The position numbers were made by a program, and so were the translations under genes. The notes under the pieces are model-generated. The model did not search any database. It was not told the DNA's origin and worked only from the letters and a program-made list of their open reading frames with translations. A stretch of DNA of 22,910 bases from Oscillospiraceae bacterium. GTDB taxonomy: Bacteria > Bacillota > Clostridia > Oscillospirales > Oscillospiraceae. The stretch is taken from positions 1 through 22,910 of the forward strand of contig JAEFAK010000008.1 in NCBI GenBank assembly GCA_016287555.1. The letters run 5' to 3'. Of this stretch, positions 1 to 6,410 are shown in pieces (position 1 is the first letter of the stretch; each line of letters begins with the position of its first letter).

Positions 1-492
1 GATGCCGAAGGGCTTTTCGAAGCCGTTGGCGCGGCGCATGTCGCTGAACTTCGTCCCGCCGGGGAAGTTGCAGTATTCGATGAGGTCGCGCGCCTCGGAG
101 ACGCCGCGCGTGCCCAGATTGACGGCGAGCATCGTCTCGGCTCCGGCACGGCGGGCCCATTCCTGAAATTCGTCTATGCCGATGAGATTCGGCTCGATGG
201 AGCTCCACGCGAGATCGAGCCGCTTCGGGCGCTTGTCCCGCGGACCGACGCCGTCCTCCCAGTTATAGCCGGAGACGAAGTTGCCGCCCGGATAGCGCAC
301 GACGGGGACGCCGAGCTCCCTGACCATGGCGAGCACGTCGCCGCGGAAGCCCATGTCGTCCGCCGTGGGGTGCTCCGGCTCGTAGACGCCGCCGTACACG
401 GCCCTTCCGAGGTGCTCGATGAACGAGCCGTAGAGCCGCGGGTCTATTTCGCCGACGCGATCGCGTCCGTCCGCAAAAAGCTTCGCTTTCAA
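1..492 (-). CDS. abfA: GH51 alpha-L-arabinofuranosidase, N-terminal part
   Basis: The first 164 codons of a glycoside hydrolase family 51 alpha-L-arabinofuranosidase are visible; the rest lies beyond base 1. These enzymes release terminal arabinofuranose from arabinan and arabinoxylan oligosaccharides, usually in the cytoplasm, and no signal peptide is seen here. Family-typical stretches in order are YGSFIEHLGRAVYGGVYEP near residue 17, VPVVRYPGGNFVSGYNWEDG near residue 60, and a GIDEFQEW...MLAVNLGTRG segment near residues 105-130. The start is TTG at 492-490, chosen because a perfect AGGAGG ribosome site lies 7 bases upstream and the GH51 homology begins at once. The catalytic acid/base and nucleophile glutamates are expected downstream, outside the window. 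It is divergent from the araM-like gene, which fits an arabinose-related locus. The family call is firm; exact substrate is inferred. Confidence 0.93.
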   Translation of the reverse strand, partial: MKAKLFADGRDRVGEIDPRLYGSFIEHLGRAVYGGVYEPEHPTADDMGFRGDVLAMVRELGVPVVRYPGGNFVSGYNWEDGVGPRDKRPKRLDLAWSSIEPNLIGIDEFQEWARRAGAETMLAVNLGTRGVSEARDLIEYCNFPGGTKFSDMRRANGFEKPFGI

Positions 493-531
493 GCCTGCGA
501 CCTCCTTGCAAAGTTATATTTTCACAAATAA

Positions 532-560
532 ATAATAGTCCGCGCGCGGCGCGGTGTCAA
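532..560 (-). promoter_or_regulatory. Promoter of the GH51 gene
   Basis: On the minus strand a consensus TTGACA (560-555) is followed after 17 bases by TATTAT (537-532), a near-perfect sigma-A type promoter. Transcription should start near 525, giving a short leader of about 33 bases before the TTG start. Its -35 box is 6 bp from the -35 box of the divergent promoter. Confidence 0.85.
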
Positions 561-566
561 TGCCGT

Positions 567-595
567 TTGACAAGCGGCGCGGGGCGGCGTAAACT
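567..595 (+). promoter_or_regulatory. Promoter of the araM-like gene
   Basis: TTGACA at 567-572, a 17-base GC-rich spacer, then TAAACT at 590-595. Expected transcription start is near 602, about 30 bases before the ATG at 633. The two divergent -35 boxes form an inverted repeat, TGTCAA-6-TTGACA. Confidence 0.75.
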
Positions 596-632
596 GGAAA
601 AAACGAGTTTTGCCGAAAGCGAGGGATCCCTT

Positions 633-1916
633 ATGATACTGACCCGAGAGGAGCTCATGCCCTCCTGCGCCTGCGGGAAGGAGCATTCGCTCATAACGGA
701 AAAGATATTCATAGCGCGCGGCGCGGCGGACGCCATGCCCGACGCCATGGGCGAGAGCGGCCTGCGCGCCGATTTCGCCGTCATTTACGACGGGAATACC
801 CGCGACGCGCTCGGCGGCAGGATACGCGGAGCGCACCGCGAGATAGTGCTCGATCCGAAGGGCCTCCACGCCGACGAGCGCGGAGTCGCCGCCGCGGAGG
901 ATAAGCTCGGCGGCGAGACGATCCTCGTCGCCGCCGGATCGGGGACGGTGCACGTCATAACGAGATTCATCGCCGCAAAGCGCGGCGCGGCGCTCATATC
1001 CGTCCCGACCGCCGCGAGCGTGGACGGCTTCGCCGCCGGCGTCGCGGCCATGACGCTCGGCGGGTTCAAGGTCACCAGGCCCGCCGTCGCGCCCCGCCTC
1101 GTATTCGCGGATACGGAGGTCTTCGCGCGCGCCCCGCGCCGCCTCACGGCCTCCGGCTTCGGCGACGCGATAGGCAAATACGTCTCCCTCGCCGACTGGG
1201 AGACCGCGCGCATCCTGACGGGGGAATACTGGTGCAGCGGCGTCGCGGAGCTGATGCAGACCGCCCTCGAGGAGGCCGCCGCGGCCGCGCCCGGCATAGC
1301 CGCCGGGGAGGAGGAAGGGTGCGAAAAGCTCATGCAGGCGCTCATACTCTCCGGCGTCGCCATGCAGCTCGTCGGGACCTCCCGCCCCGCCTCCGGCGCG
1401 GAGCACCACATCTCCCACCTGACGGAGATAGGCGTCCCCTGGCTGCCGGCTGTGGATAAGCTGCACGGGGAAAAGGTCGGCGTCGGCACGCTGCTGAGCC
1501 TGCGCGCCTATTTCCGCTGGCGCGTCCAGCAGTCCGACGCGCTCGTTCGCGCCATGCAGGCCTGGCGCCAGCCCTCCGAGGATATGCTGCGCGCCGAATT
1601 CGGCCCGGCGGCGGACGCCGTCATCGCCGAGAACGCCGAGGACTGCCTCAGGGCCGTCACGCCCGACGCGATCAGGCAGAAGTGGACCGCCGTCAAGGCG
1701 CGTCTGTCGCTGCTGCCGCAGGCCGCGGCCGTCGAGAAGCTGCTCAGATCCGTCGGCGCGCCGACTGCGCTCGAGGAGCTCGGCATAGACCCCGACCTCG
1801 AGGGGCGCATACTGCGCTGGTCGCCCTACGTGCGCAACCGCCTGACCTTCATGCGCCTGATGGGCGCGTCCTCCGCCGTCTCGGACATCCACTGCTGCCT
1901 CGGCGCGCTCGAATAA
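633..1916 (+). CDS. araM: sn-glycerol-1-phosphate dehydrogenase, AraM/EgsA family
   Basis: A 427-residue protein of the iron-containing alcohol dehydrogenase/dehydroquinate synthase fold, AraM branch. Family members reduce dihydroxyacetone phosphate to sn-glycerol-1-phosphate with NAD(P)H, the stereoisomer otherwise typical of archaeal lipids; in Bacillus subtilis AraM is encoded in the arabinose operon. A nucleotide-binding AAGSGTVHVITRF segment lies at about residues 105-117, followed by PTAASVDGFAAG; D131, a histidine of EHHISH (258-262) and H278 are the likely metal ligands by family pattern. The start is the ATG at 633, with GAGGG 7 bases upstream and a promoter at 567; the open frame extends further upstream but that part overlaps the promoter. 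Somewhat longer than the roughly 390 residues usual for the family. Divergence from a GH51 gene supports an arabinose-linked role; this link is inference. Confidence 0.88.
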   Translation: MILTREELMPSCACGKEHSLITEKIFIARGAADAMPDAMGESGLRADFAVIYDGNTRDALGGRIRGAHREIVLDPKGLHADERGVAAAEDKLGGETILVAAGSGTVHVITRFIAAKRGAALISVPTAASVDGFAAGVAAMTLGGFKVTRPAVAPRLVFADTEVFARAPRRLTASGFGDAIGKYVSLADWETARILTGEYWCSGVAELMQTALEEAAAAAPGIAAGEEEGCEKLMQALILSGVAMQLVGTSRPASGAEHHISHLTEIGVPWLPAVDKLHGEKVGVGTLLSLRAYFRWRVQQSDALVRAMQAWRQPSEDMLRAEFGPAADAVIAENAEDCLRAVTPDAIRQKWTAVKARLSLLPQAAAVEKLLRSVGAPTALEELGIDPDLEGRILRWSPYVRNRLTFMRLMGASSAVSDIHCCLGALE

Positions 1917-1942
1917 GCGGCAAGACCACAGCGCGGATAACG

Positions 1943-1973
1943 AAAAAGCCCCTGCCGGACGGCAGGGGCTTTT
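1943..1973. terminator. Bidirectional terminator between araM and the PHP gene
   Basis: An A-rich run, a stem GCCCCTGCC/GGCAGGGGC with a GGAC loop, and a T run. Both orientations end in Ts (TTTT on plus, TTTTT on minus), so it can end the araM transcript and the convergent PHP transcript. Confidence 0.9.
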
Positions 1974-2022
1974 GATATATATGCGGCTTCTTGATCTCCC
2001 TTACGCAGGGGAGGCCGTGCGC

Positions 2023-2799
2023 TTATCCTATCTGTCTCAGCGTCAGCGTCTCCAGCAGGGGGAGACCGTTGCGCTCGGCGAGCTCGCGGGCGCGCTTTTC
2101 CGTCGCCGGATCGGAGACGTACTGCGGCCTGTGGGCGTCGCAGCCGAGTATGGCGACGTTGCCCTCCTCGCCGGCGATGCGCCAGAAGCGCTCGTCCGGG
2201 TAGTTGCGGCCCTCGCGCAGGCCGAGGATGTTTATCTCCAGCGGCGTCTGCGTATCGTGCGCGGCGCGGCAGAGCTTGCGTATCTCGCGCTCGTAGAGCT
2301 CGTCGTTTCCGGGGAAGTTGATGAGGTCCGGGTGGGCGAAATAGGAAAAGAGGCGGGTCTGCAGCGCCTCGGTGCTCTGCGCGACGTAGCGCTCGAGCAC
2401 GGCGGGGTCGCTCCACGGCCTTCCGCAGTAGGGCGCGTCGACCTCGTTTTCGAGGAAGTGCTGCCCGAGTATCATGTACTGCACCTTGTTCTCGCGGAGC
2501 ATCTCCAGCAGGCGCGGGAAATACTTCGGATAGTACTCCGCCTCGACGCCGAGCAGTATCTCCATGCGCCCCTCGTATTCCTTCGCGAGGTCGCGGACGG
2601 AGTCGGCGTATTCCGGCAGCTCCTCGGGCTTCATGCGCATGGGGCGGTTTCGCGGGCCGATGTCGAAGAAGTCGTAGGGCGTGTGGTCGGCCATGCCGAG
2701 TATCTTCAGCCCGACCCTCTCGGCCTCGCGGGCGTAGTCGGCTTCGCCGCCCTCGGCGTGCCCGCAGCGGAACGTGTGCGTATGATAATTGGCGATCAT
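2023..2799 (-). CDS. PHP-domain phosphatase, histidinol-phosphatase-like
   Basis: A 258-residue PHP-superfamily metal-dependent phosphoesterase. The diagnostic metal-binding motifs are visible: HTHTFRCGH at residues 6-14, MADHTPYD in the second motif, ILGQHF in the middle, YFAHPDL, and a closing GCDAHRP. The best match in kind is the HisJ/HisK-type histidinol-phosphatase, which removes phosphate from L-histidinol phosphate in histidine synthesis, but no other his gene is present and related PHP proteins have other substrates, so the specificity is open. The start is the ATG at 2799: AAGAAGG lies about 11 bases upstream and the HTH motif follows immediately, as in relatives. An upstream in-frame start at 2856 would overlap the promoter at 2835-2863. 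It converges on araM through the shared terminator. Confidence 0.85.
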   Translation of the reverse strand: MIANYHTHTFRCGHAEGGEADYAREAERVGLKILGMADHTPYDFFDIGPRNRPMRMKPEELPEYADSVRDLAKEYEGRMEILLGVEAEYYPKYFPRLLEMLRENKVQYMILGQHFLENEVDAPYCGRPWSDPAVLERYVAQSTEALQTRLFSYFAHPDLINFPGNDELYEREIRKLCRAAHDTQTPLEINILGLREGRNYPDERFWRIAGEEGNVAILGCDAHRPQYVSDPATEKRARELAERNGLPLLETLTLRQIG

Positions 2800-2834
2800 A
2801 GATGCTTGAACCTTCTTTGCGGTTTTATGAAAGT

Positions 2835-2863
2835 ATTGTAGCACGACGGAAGACAAACGGCAA
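2835..2863 (-). promoter_or_regulatory. Promoter of the PHP gene
   Basis: Minus-strand TTGCCG (2863-2858), 17-base spacer, TACAAT (2840-2835). It sits between the upstream GNAT gene and the PHP start, so the PHP gene need not depend on the kinase-GNAT operon. Confidence 0.75.
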
Positions 2864-2881
2864 CGGGTCGCGCAGCTGCTT

Positions 2882-3298
2882 TTATTCGAATGCGAGAAGG
2901 TTCCCGAGCGGGACGGTGAAGCCGAGCGCGGCGTACATCGGCGCGTCGCAGTCCGCGCAGCCGACGGTCATGGAGCTGACGCCGCTCTCGCGGTAAGCGT
3001 ACCGCCCGAGTTCGCGCGCGACGCCCCTGTGCCGGTATTCGGGGCGGATATAGAAGTCCTCAAATACGCCGCTCGGGCGGTAGTCGAACGTCGAAAACCC
3101 CTTCGCAACGGAGCAGCAGCCGATGAGCGAGTCGCCGTCGGACGCGCCGAAAAAGAGTATTTCGCCCTTTTCGATCGCTTCCGCGAGACGCGCCTTGTCC
3201 TCGGTCGTCGGCTCGTTTTCACCTATCTCCGCCTTATAGAGCTTCTGGAGTTCCCAGAGCCCGTCGATGCGGGAAGAGCCTATTTTGCAGTAATCCAT
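2882..3298 (-). CDS. GNAT-family N-acetyltransferase
   Basis: A 138-residue GCN5-related acetyltransferase, a normal length for the fold. It would move an acetyl group from acetyl-CoA to an amine; the acceptor cannot be told. After an N-terminal helical part, strand beta4 and the acetyl-CoA loop are visible as VFEDFYIRPEYRHRGVARELG (about residues 82-102; RHRGVA is the pyrophosphate-binding Q/RxxGxG/A motif), followed by the typical C-terminal MYAALGFTVP strand-helix. The start ATG has GGAGGG 5 bases upstream. It follows the 45-codon GNAT remnant by 13 bases and is probably co-transcribed with it and the P-loop gene. Two GNAT sequences side by side suggest an old duplication or a reshuffled acetyltransferase locus. 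Family call firm, substrate unknown. Confidence 0.85.
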   Translation of the reverse strand: MDYCKIGSSRIDGLWELQKLYKAEIGENEPTTEDKARLAEAIEKGEILFFGASDGDSLIGCCSVAKGFSTFDYRPSGVFEDFYIRPEYRHRGVARELGRYAYRESGVSSMTVGCADCDAPMYAALGFTVPLGNLLAFE

Positions 3299-3311
3299 GA
3301 TCCCTCCGCGC

Positions 3312-3449
3312 TCAGAATTTGAGCTCCATATACCGCCTGTAAGTTTCGAAGCCGAGCGATTCATAGAAGGCGAGCGCGTCGGCGTTGAATTCCCACATAT
3401 TGAGCTCGACGCGGTCAAGGTCGTCTTTAGCCGCAAATCGTGTCGCCAT
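3312..3449 (-). pseudogene. C-terminal remnant of a GNAT acetyltransferase (45 codons)
   Basis: A short open frame with an excellent ribosome site (GGGAGGAG, 6 bases from the ATG at 3449) encodes 45 residues. Residues 14-45 look like the last strands and helix of a GNAT enzyme: VELNMWEFNADALAFYESLG followed by FETYRRYMELKF. The roughly 100 N-terminal residues that hold the acetyl-CoA site are absent, and the upstream DNA encodes the P-loop protein in another frame, so the 5' part seems to have been deleted. It sits 18 bases after the P-loop gene and 13 bases before the intact GNAT gene. It may still be translated because of its start signals, but it could not acetylate alone. Whether it is a dead remnant or a retained small protein cannot be decided here. 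Confidence 0.65.
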
Positions 3450-3467
3450 TTCGCTCCTCCCGCGGGC

Positions 3468-3893
3468 TTAAAGCCGCTCCAGCCCGTCGCAGAAGGCGGC
3501 GGGATCGCCGTTGGCCCCGTCGAAGACGAGGTCGGCGCGCTCGCCCTCGAACATGCCGTGCTTTTTCTCCAGCATGGCCGCGACCGGCGGCGGCAGGACG
3601 CCGCGCATGCGCGCCTTGAAGCGCTCCTTTATCGTCTCGAGGTCCGCCCGGACATATATCCGCCTCGCCCCGTCAGGCAGCAGCGCGAGCTGGTCGAAGT
3701 CGGAGACGACGTATATGACCGAAGCGCCGGGGTCAGCGAGCTTCGCGCGGAAGATACGCTCCGCCTCGGTCTCGGACCTGGCCATGCGCAGATAGTCTCT
3801 GCCCGACACGATCTCCGCGCCGGTACGCCTTGCGAGCTCGTCCGCGAGGGTGGATTTCCCGGCGCAGTTTTCGCCGAATATTCCTGTTACCAT
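3468..3893 (-). CDS. Small P-loop NTPase, kinase-like
   Basis: A 141-residue protein beginning almost at once with a Walker A motif, GENCAGKST (residues 7-15), followed by a helix ADELARRTGAEIV and a strand VIYVVSDFDQL near residues 59-69 that could serve as Walker B. The middle part (IKERFKARMRG) resembles the lid region of nucleoside/shikimate-kinase-like proteins, and the C-terminal VFDGANGD fits the last strand of that fold. It probably phosphorylates or hydrolyses with ATP in the cytoplasm; the substrate is unknown. The ATG at 3893 has AAGGAGG 8 bases upstream and an extended -10 box further up. It is the first gene of a small operon with the GNAT remnant and GNAT gene. Shorter than shikimate or adenylate kinases, so I give only the fold. 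Confidence 0.7.
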   Translation of the reverse strand: MVTGIFGENCAGKSTLADELARRTGAEIVSGRDYLRMARSETEAERIFRAKLADPGASVIYVVSDFDQLALLPDGARRIYVRADLETIKERFKARMRGVLPPPVAAMLEKKHGMFEGERADLVFDGANGDPAAFCDGLERL

Positions 3894-3919
3894 GGCTTGC
3901 GCCTCCTTTGCATGAGCCA

Positions 3920-3928
3920 AGTATACCA
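3920..3928 (-). promoter_or_regulatory. Extended -10 box upstream of the P-loop gene
   Basis: On the minus strand TGGTATACT (3928-3920) is an extended -10 element (TGn before TATACT). No good -35 box lies 16-18 bases upstream, which extended -10 promoters can tolerate. Confidence 0.5.
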
Positions 3929-4027
3929 CGTTTTGCGGGAAAAGGGGAGAGGCCGCTTCATCGCTCAAAAACCTGCAAATGAGCGATAAAAAATGAGCGA
4001 TGAACAAAGGCACCGAAGGCGCGGCGC

Positions 4028-4061
4028 AAAAAAGAGGACGCCCCGAGGGCGTCCTCTTTTT
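4028..4061 (-). terminator. Terminator directly after tRNA-Leu
   Basis: An inverted repeat GAGGACGCCC/GGGCGTCCTC with a 3-base loop, flanked by an A run and a T run, begins immediately after the encoded CCA of the tRNA on the minus strand. It should end the tRNA transcript; the A/T runs on both sides would also let it act on plus-strand transcripts. Confidence 0.9.
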
Positions 4062-4147
4062 GGTGCCGGCGGCGGGGGTCGAACCCGCACGGTGTTGCCA
4101 CCACCGGATTTTGAGTCCGGCACGTCTGCCAATTCCATCACGCCGGC
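4061..4147 (-). tRNA. tRNA-Leu, anticodon CAA
   Basis: On the minus strand the 7-bp acceptor stem GCCGGCG (4147-4141) pairs with CGCCGGC (4071-4065), followed by discriminator A and an encoded CCA (4063-4061). The anticodon stem CCGGA/TCCGG encloses the loop CTCAAAA, giving anticodon CAA for the UUG codon. A long variable arm (TGGTGGCAACACCG) shows a class II tRNA, as expected for leucine, and the T arm contains GGTTCGA. Length is 87 bases with CCA. It has its own promoter upstream and a terminator at its 3' end, so it is a single-tRNA unit. Confidence 0.96.
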
Positions 4148-4157
4148 TTGCCCTGTC

Positions 4158-4186
4158 AATATACCTTATGGCAGGGGGAAAATCAA
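4158..4186 (-). promoter_or_regulatory. Promoter of tRNA-Leu
   Basis: Minus-strand TTGATT (4186-4181), 17-base spacer, TATATT (4163-4158). The -10 box ends about 10 bases before the mature tRNA 5' end, which leaves a very short leader for RNase P. A perfect GCCCC-AAAT-GGGGC inverted repeat (4187-4200) lies just upstream of the -35 box. Confidence 0.85.
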
Positions 4187-4229
4187 GCCCCAAATGGGGC
4201 CCTGCGCGCGGCCGCGGGACCCGAAAGCG

Positions 4230-4258
4230 TTGCAAAGGGAAGAAAAAAGTGGTATACT
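4230..4258 (+). promoter_or_regulatory. Promoter of the zinc-ribbon/flippase/mazG/HU operon
   Basis: TTGCAA at 4230-4235, a 17-base spacer and TATACT at 4253-4258, with TGG just before the -10 box (extended -10). Strong by consensus. Transcription should begin near 4265, leaving a leader of about 118 bases before the GTG at 4383. Confidence 0.85.
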
Positions 4259-4382
4259 GACAAAACACGAAACGCCAAGCGTGGCGGCGAGGAGTTTTCG
4301 CGCTTTTTTGAGCTTCCCCTGACATATATTTAATTGGAAAGAGGGCCCTTTCCGGGCCCCGGAGCGACAGGGGGGCAAAGCC
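4259..4382 (+). promoter_or_regulatory. Structured leader with a terminator-like hairpin
   Basis: The leader between promoter and first gene holds a terminator-like hairpin: GCG(g)CGA at 4284-4290 pairs with TCGCGC at 4298-4303, followed by six Ts at 4304-4309. An earlier hairpin CGCCA/TGGCG (4273-4277 with 4282-4286) would use part of the same left arm, so the two cannot form together. A third hairpin GGGCCC/GGGCCC (4343-4359) lies just upstream of the ribosome site. This is the layout of an attenuator, but stems are short and no ligand or leader peptide is recognised. Confidence 0.35.
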
Positions 4383-4775
4383 GTGAACGAAAGGACGAAA
4401 AAGCCCGCGCGCCGTCTGCGCGTAAGGGCGGTCTGCGCCGCGCCGCGCAGGGCGGAGGAAAGGTCCCTCGCTTCCAGCGAGCTGAAGGGGCTGAACGTCC
4501 GCCTTTATGAGGTGAACAGCGAGTTGAACGCGAGCCTGCGCAGGCTCGGTGAGCTTACTTACACCGCCCGTGCGGGCGGGGAAGCGGAAGAAGGAGCCGC
4601 CGGATCGCTTCTGGCGGAGATAGACGGGAGAATGGCGGAGGCGGAAGAGCTTCGCCGCCGCATCTCCGAGGTTAAGAGAGAAAGGCCCTGCCCCGTGTGC
4701 GGCTCGGCCTGCGGCGCGGGAGACCGCTTCTGCCGCAGGTGCGGCGCGGAGACAGGCATAGGAGACGGAAATTGA
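4383..4775 (+). CDS. Zinc-ribbon protein with coiled coil
   Basis: A 130-residue protein of no recognised function. A basic N-terminus (residues 1-25, rich in Arg/Lys) is followed by a predicted helical, probably coiled-coil stretch (about 30-98, with LASSELKGLNVRLYEVNSEL and AEAEELRRRISEVKRE), interrupted by a Gly/Ala-rich linker. It ends in a C-terminal zinc ribbon with two CxxC pairs: CPVC at about 102-105 and CRRCG at about 117-121. No signal peptide or membrane segment is seen. The start is GTG at 4383, with a G-rich ribosome site (GGGGGG) about 8 bases upstream; GTG is the first start after the leader. Its stop overlaps the start of the flippase gene, so the two are translationally coupled. 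Such a ribbon could bind nucleic acid or a protein partner; that is inference. Confidence 0.7.
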   Translation: MNERTKKPARRLRVRAVCAAPRRAEERSLASSELKGLNVRLYEVNSELNASLRRLGELTYTARAGGEAEEGAAGSLLAEIDGRMAEAEELRRRISEVKRERPCPVCGSACGAGDRFCRRCGAETGIGDGN

Positions 4776-6388
4776 AGACCCGTAAACAGAGTTTTGTCCA
4801 GGGCGCCGCCCTGCTGGCCGCGACGGTCGCCATCGTCAAGGTCATCGGCGCGGTCTATAAGATCCCGCTTTACAACATCCTCGGCGACGAGGGCACGTCG
4901 TACTTCGGCGCGGCGTACAACATCTATTCGCTGCTGCTGACGCTCTCGACGGCGGGCCTGCCGGTCGCCATGTCGCGTCTCGTGGCGGCGGCGGACGCGC
5001 GCGGGCGCAGGCTGCAGATCAAGCGGACGTTCCGCGTCGCGCTGGCGGCCTTCGCCGTCCTCGGCGCGGTCGGCACGGCGATAATGATGATCTTCTCCCG
5101 CCAGCTCGCCGCCGGCCTGAACAACGTCGAGGTCGCCCCGAGCATCCTCGCGCTCGGCCCCGCCGTCCTCATGGTCTGCGTAATGAGCGCGTACCGCGGC
5201 TATACGCAGGGCCTGAGCGATATGGTCCCGACCTCGGTCTCGCAGGTCATAGAGGTCGTATGCAAGCTCGTATTCGGGCTGACGCTGGCCGCCGTCTTCA
5301 TCAGGAAGGGCTACGGCCTGCCCATGGCCTCCGCCGGCGCCATCTGCGGTGTCACGATAGGCGAGCTGCTCGCGCTCGTTTATTCCTGGATATACAAGCT
5401 GCGCATGGACAGGGCTGCGGCCGCTCCCTCCGCGGAGCCAGACGTTCCCGACAGGCGCGGCAAGATCCTCGCGGATCTGGTCAAGATAGGCGTGCCGATA
5501 GCGCTCGGCTCTTCCGTGCTGAGCGTTCTCGCCGTGGTCGACTCCAAGCTCATCATGGAGCGGCTGCAGCACGCGCTGAGCTACTCCTACCTCGATTCGA
5601 AGATACTCTACGGCGCGTTCACGAAGGTGCAGACCCTCTTCAATCTGCCGAGCGCGTTCACGGTGCCCCTGACGATAAGCGCCATTCCCGCCATCTCGGC
5701 CTACATGGCCAAGAACGAGCCTCTTCGCGCGCGCGGCGTCGCGGAGGGCGCGATAAAGCTGACGGCGCTCATCGGCATGCCGGCCGCCGTCGGCATGAGC
5801 GTTCTCGCAGCGCCGATAATGGCCGTCCTTTATCCGACGACGCACGCCGCGGGCGTCACCTGCCTGCGCTGGCTCGGCCCCTCGGGCTTCTTCGTCTGCC
5901 TGATGCTGACGACGAACGCCATATTGCAGGCCTACGGCTATGAGCGCATGCCCATTTATACGATACTCGTCGGCGCGGCGATAAAGGTCGCGGGGAACTT
6001 CCTGCTGCTCTCCGTCCCCTCGCTGAACGTATCGGGCGCGGCGATAGCCTCGCTTGCGTGCTACTTTACCGTCAGCGTCCTCAATCTGATCATCATAAAG
6101 ATAAAGGTCAAGGATAAGCCGCGCATGCTGCGCCAGCTCATAAAGCCGCTCATATCGAGCCTCATCATGGGCGCGGCCGCCTGGGGCGTCTATGAGGCGC
6201 TCGGGGCCCTGACCCGCTCCATGAGCGGCAGGCTCGTGACGCTGCTTTGCATGCTGGTCGCGATAGCCGTCGCCGTACTCGTATACGCCGCGCTGATAAT
6301 AATCCTGAGGGTTATCAACGCTGACGACATCGAATTGATACCAAAAGGCGAAAAAGTGGCTAAAATACTGAGAATTAAGGCAAAATAA
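4772..6388 (+). CDS. SpoVB/MurJ-like lipid-linked polysaccharide flippase (MOP superfamily)
   Basis: A 538-residue polytopic membrane protein of the MOP/MATE exporter superfamily, polysaccharide-biosynthesis branch. SpoVB and MurJ relatives move undecaprenyl-linked cell-wall precursors across the cytoplasmic membrane. The N-terminus is typical: basic residues, QGAALLAATVAIVKVIGAVY, then LYNILGDEGTSYFGAAYNIY and AGLPVAMSRLVAA. Many hydrophobic segments follow over the whole length, which matches the family's 12-14 helices and roughly 520-540 residues. The start is TTG at 4772, overlapping the previous stop by four bases (TTGA), with AGGAGA upstream. Flippase-mazG-HU is a recurrent order in Bacillota (yabM-yabN neighbourhood of Bacillus subtilis). 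Whether it works in vegetative wall synthesis or in spore cortex formation cannot be told; no other sporulation gene is in the window. Confidence 0.88.
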   Translation: MKTRKQSFVQGAALLAATVAIVKVIGAVYKIPLYNILGDEGTSYFGAAYNIYSLLLTLSTAGLPVAMSRLVAAADARGRRLQIKRTFRVALAAFAVLGAVGTAIMMIFSRQLAAGLNNVEVAPSILALGPAVLMVCVMSAYRGYTQGLSDMVPTSVSQVIEVVCKLVFGLTLAAVFIRKGYGLPMASAGAICGVTIGELLALVYSWIYKLRMDRAAAAPSAEPDVPDRRGKILADLVKIGVPIALGSSVLSVLAVVDSKLIMERLQHALSYSYLDSKILYGAFTKVQTLFNLPSAFTVPLTISAIPAISAYMAKNEPLRARGVAEGAIKLTALIGMPAAVGMSVLAAPIMAVLYPTTHAAGVTCLRWLGPSGFFVCLMLTTNAILQAYGYERMPIYTILVGAAIKVAGNFLLLSVPSLNVSGAAIASLACYFTVSVLNLIIIKIKVKDKPRMLRQLIKPLISSLIMGAAAWGVYEALGALTRSMSGRLVTLLCMLVAIAVAVLVYAALIIILRVINADDIELIPKGEKVAKILRIKAK

Positions 6389-6410
6389 GGCTTGTAAAGG
6401 CGGAGAAAAT

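Noticed and set aside
567..632. Upstream in-frame TTG start for araM
   Set aside because: It would place coding sequence on the promoter, lacks a ribosome site, and the ATG at 633 has one.
522..1892. Long 456-codon open frame on the minus strand opposite araM
   Set aside because: It is a GC-driven shadow: its translation is low-complexity and matches no family, while the plus strand encodes a clear AraM protein.
4187..4200. GCCCC-AAAT-GGGGC inverted repeat as an operator
   Set aside because: It is only 5 bp per arm in GC-rich DNA; position upstream of the tRNA promoter is suggestive but not enough for a regulatory call.
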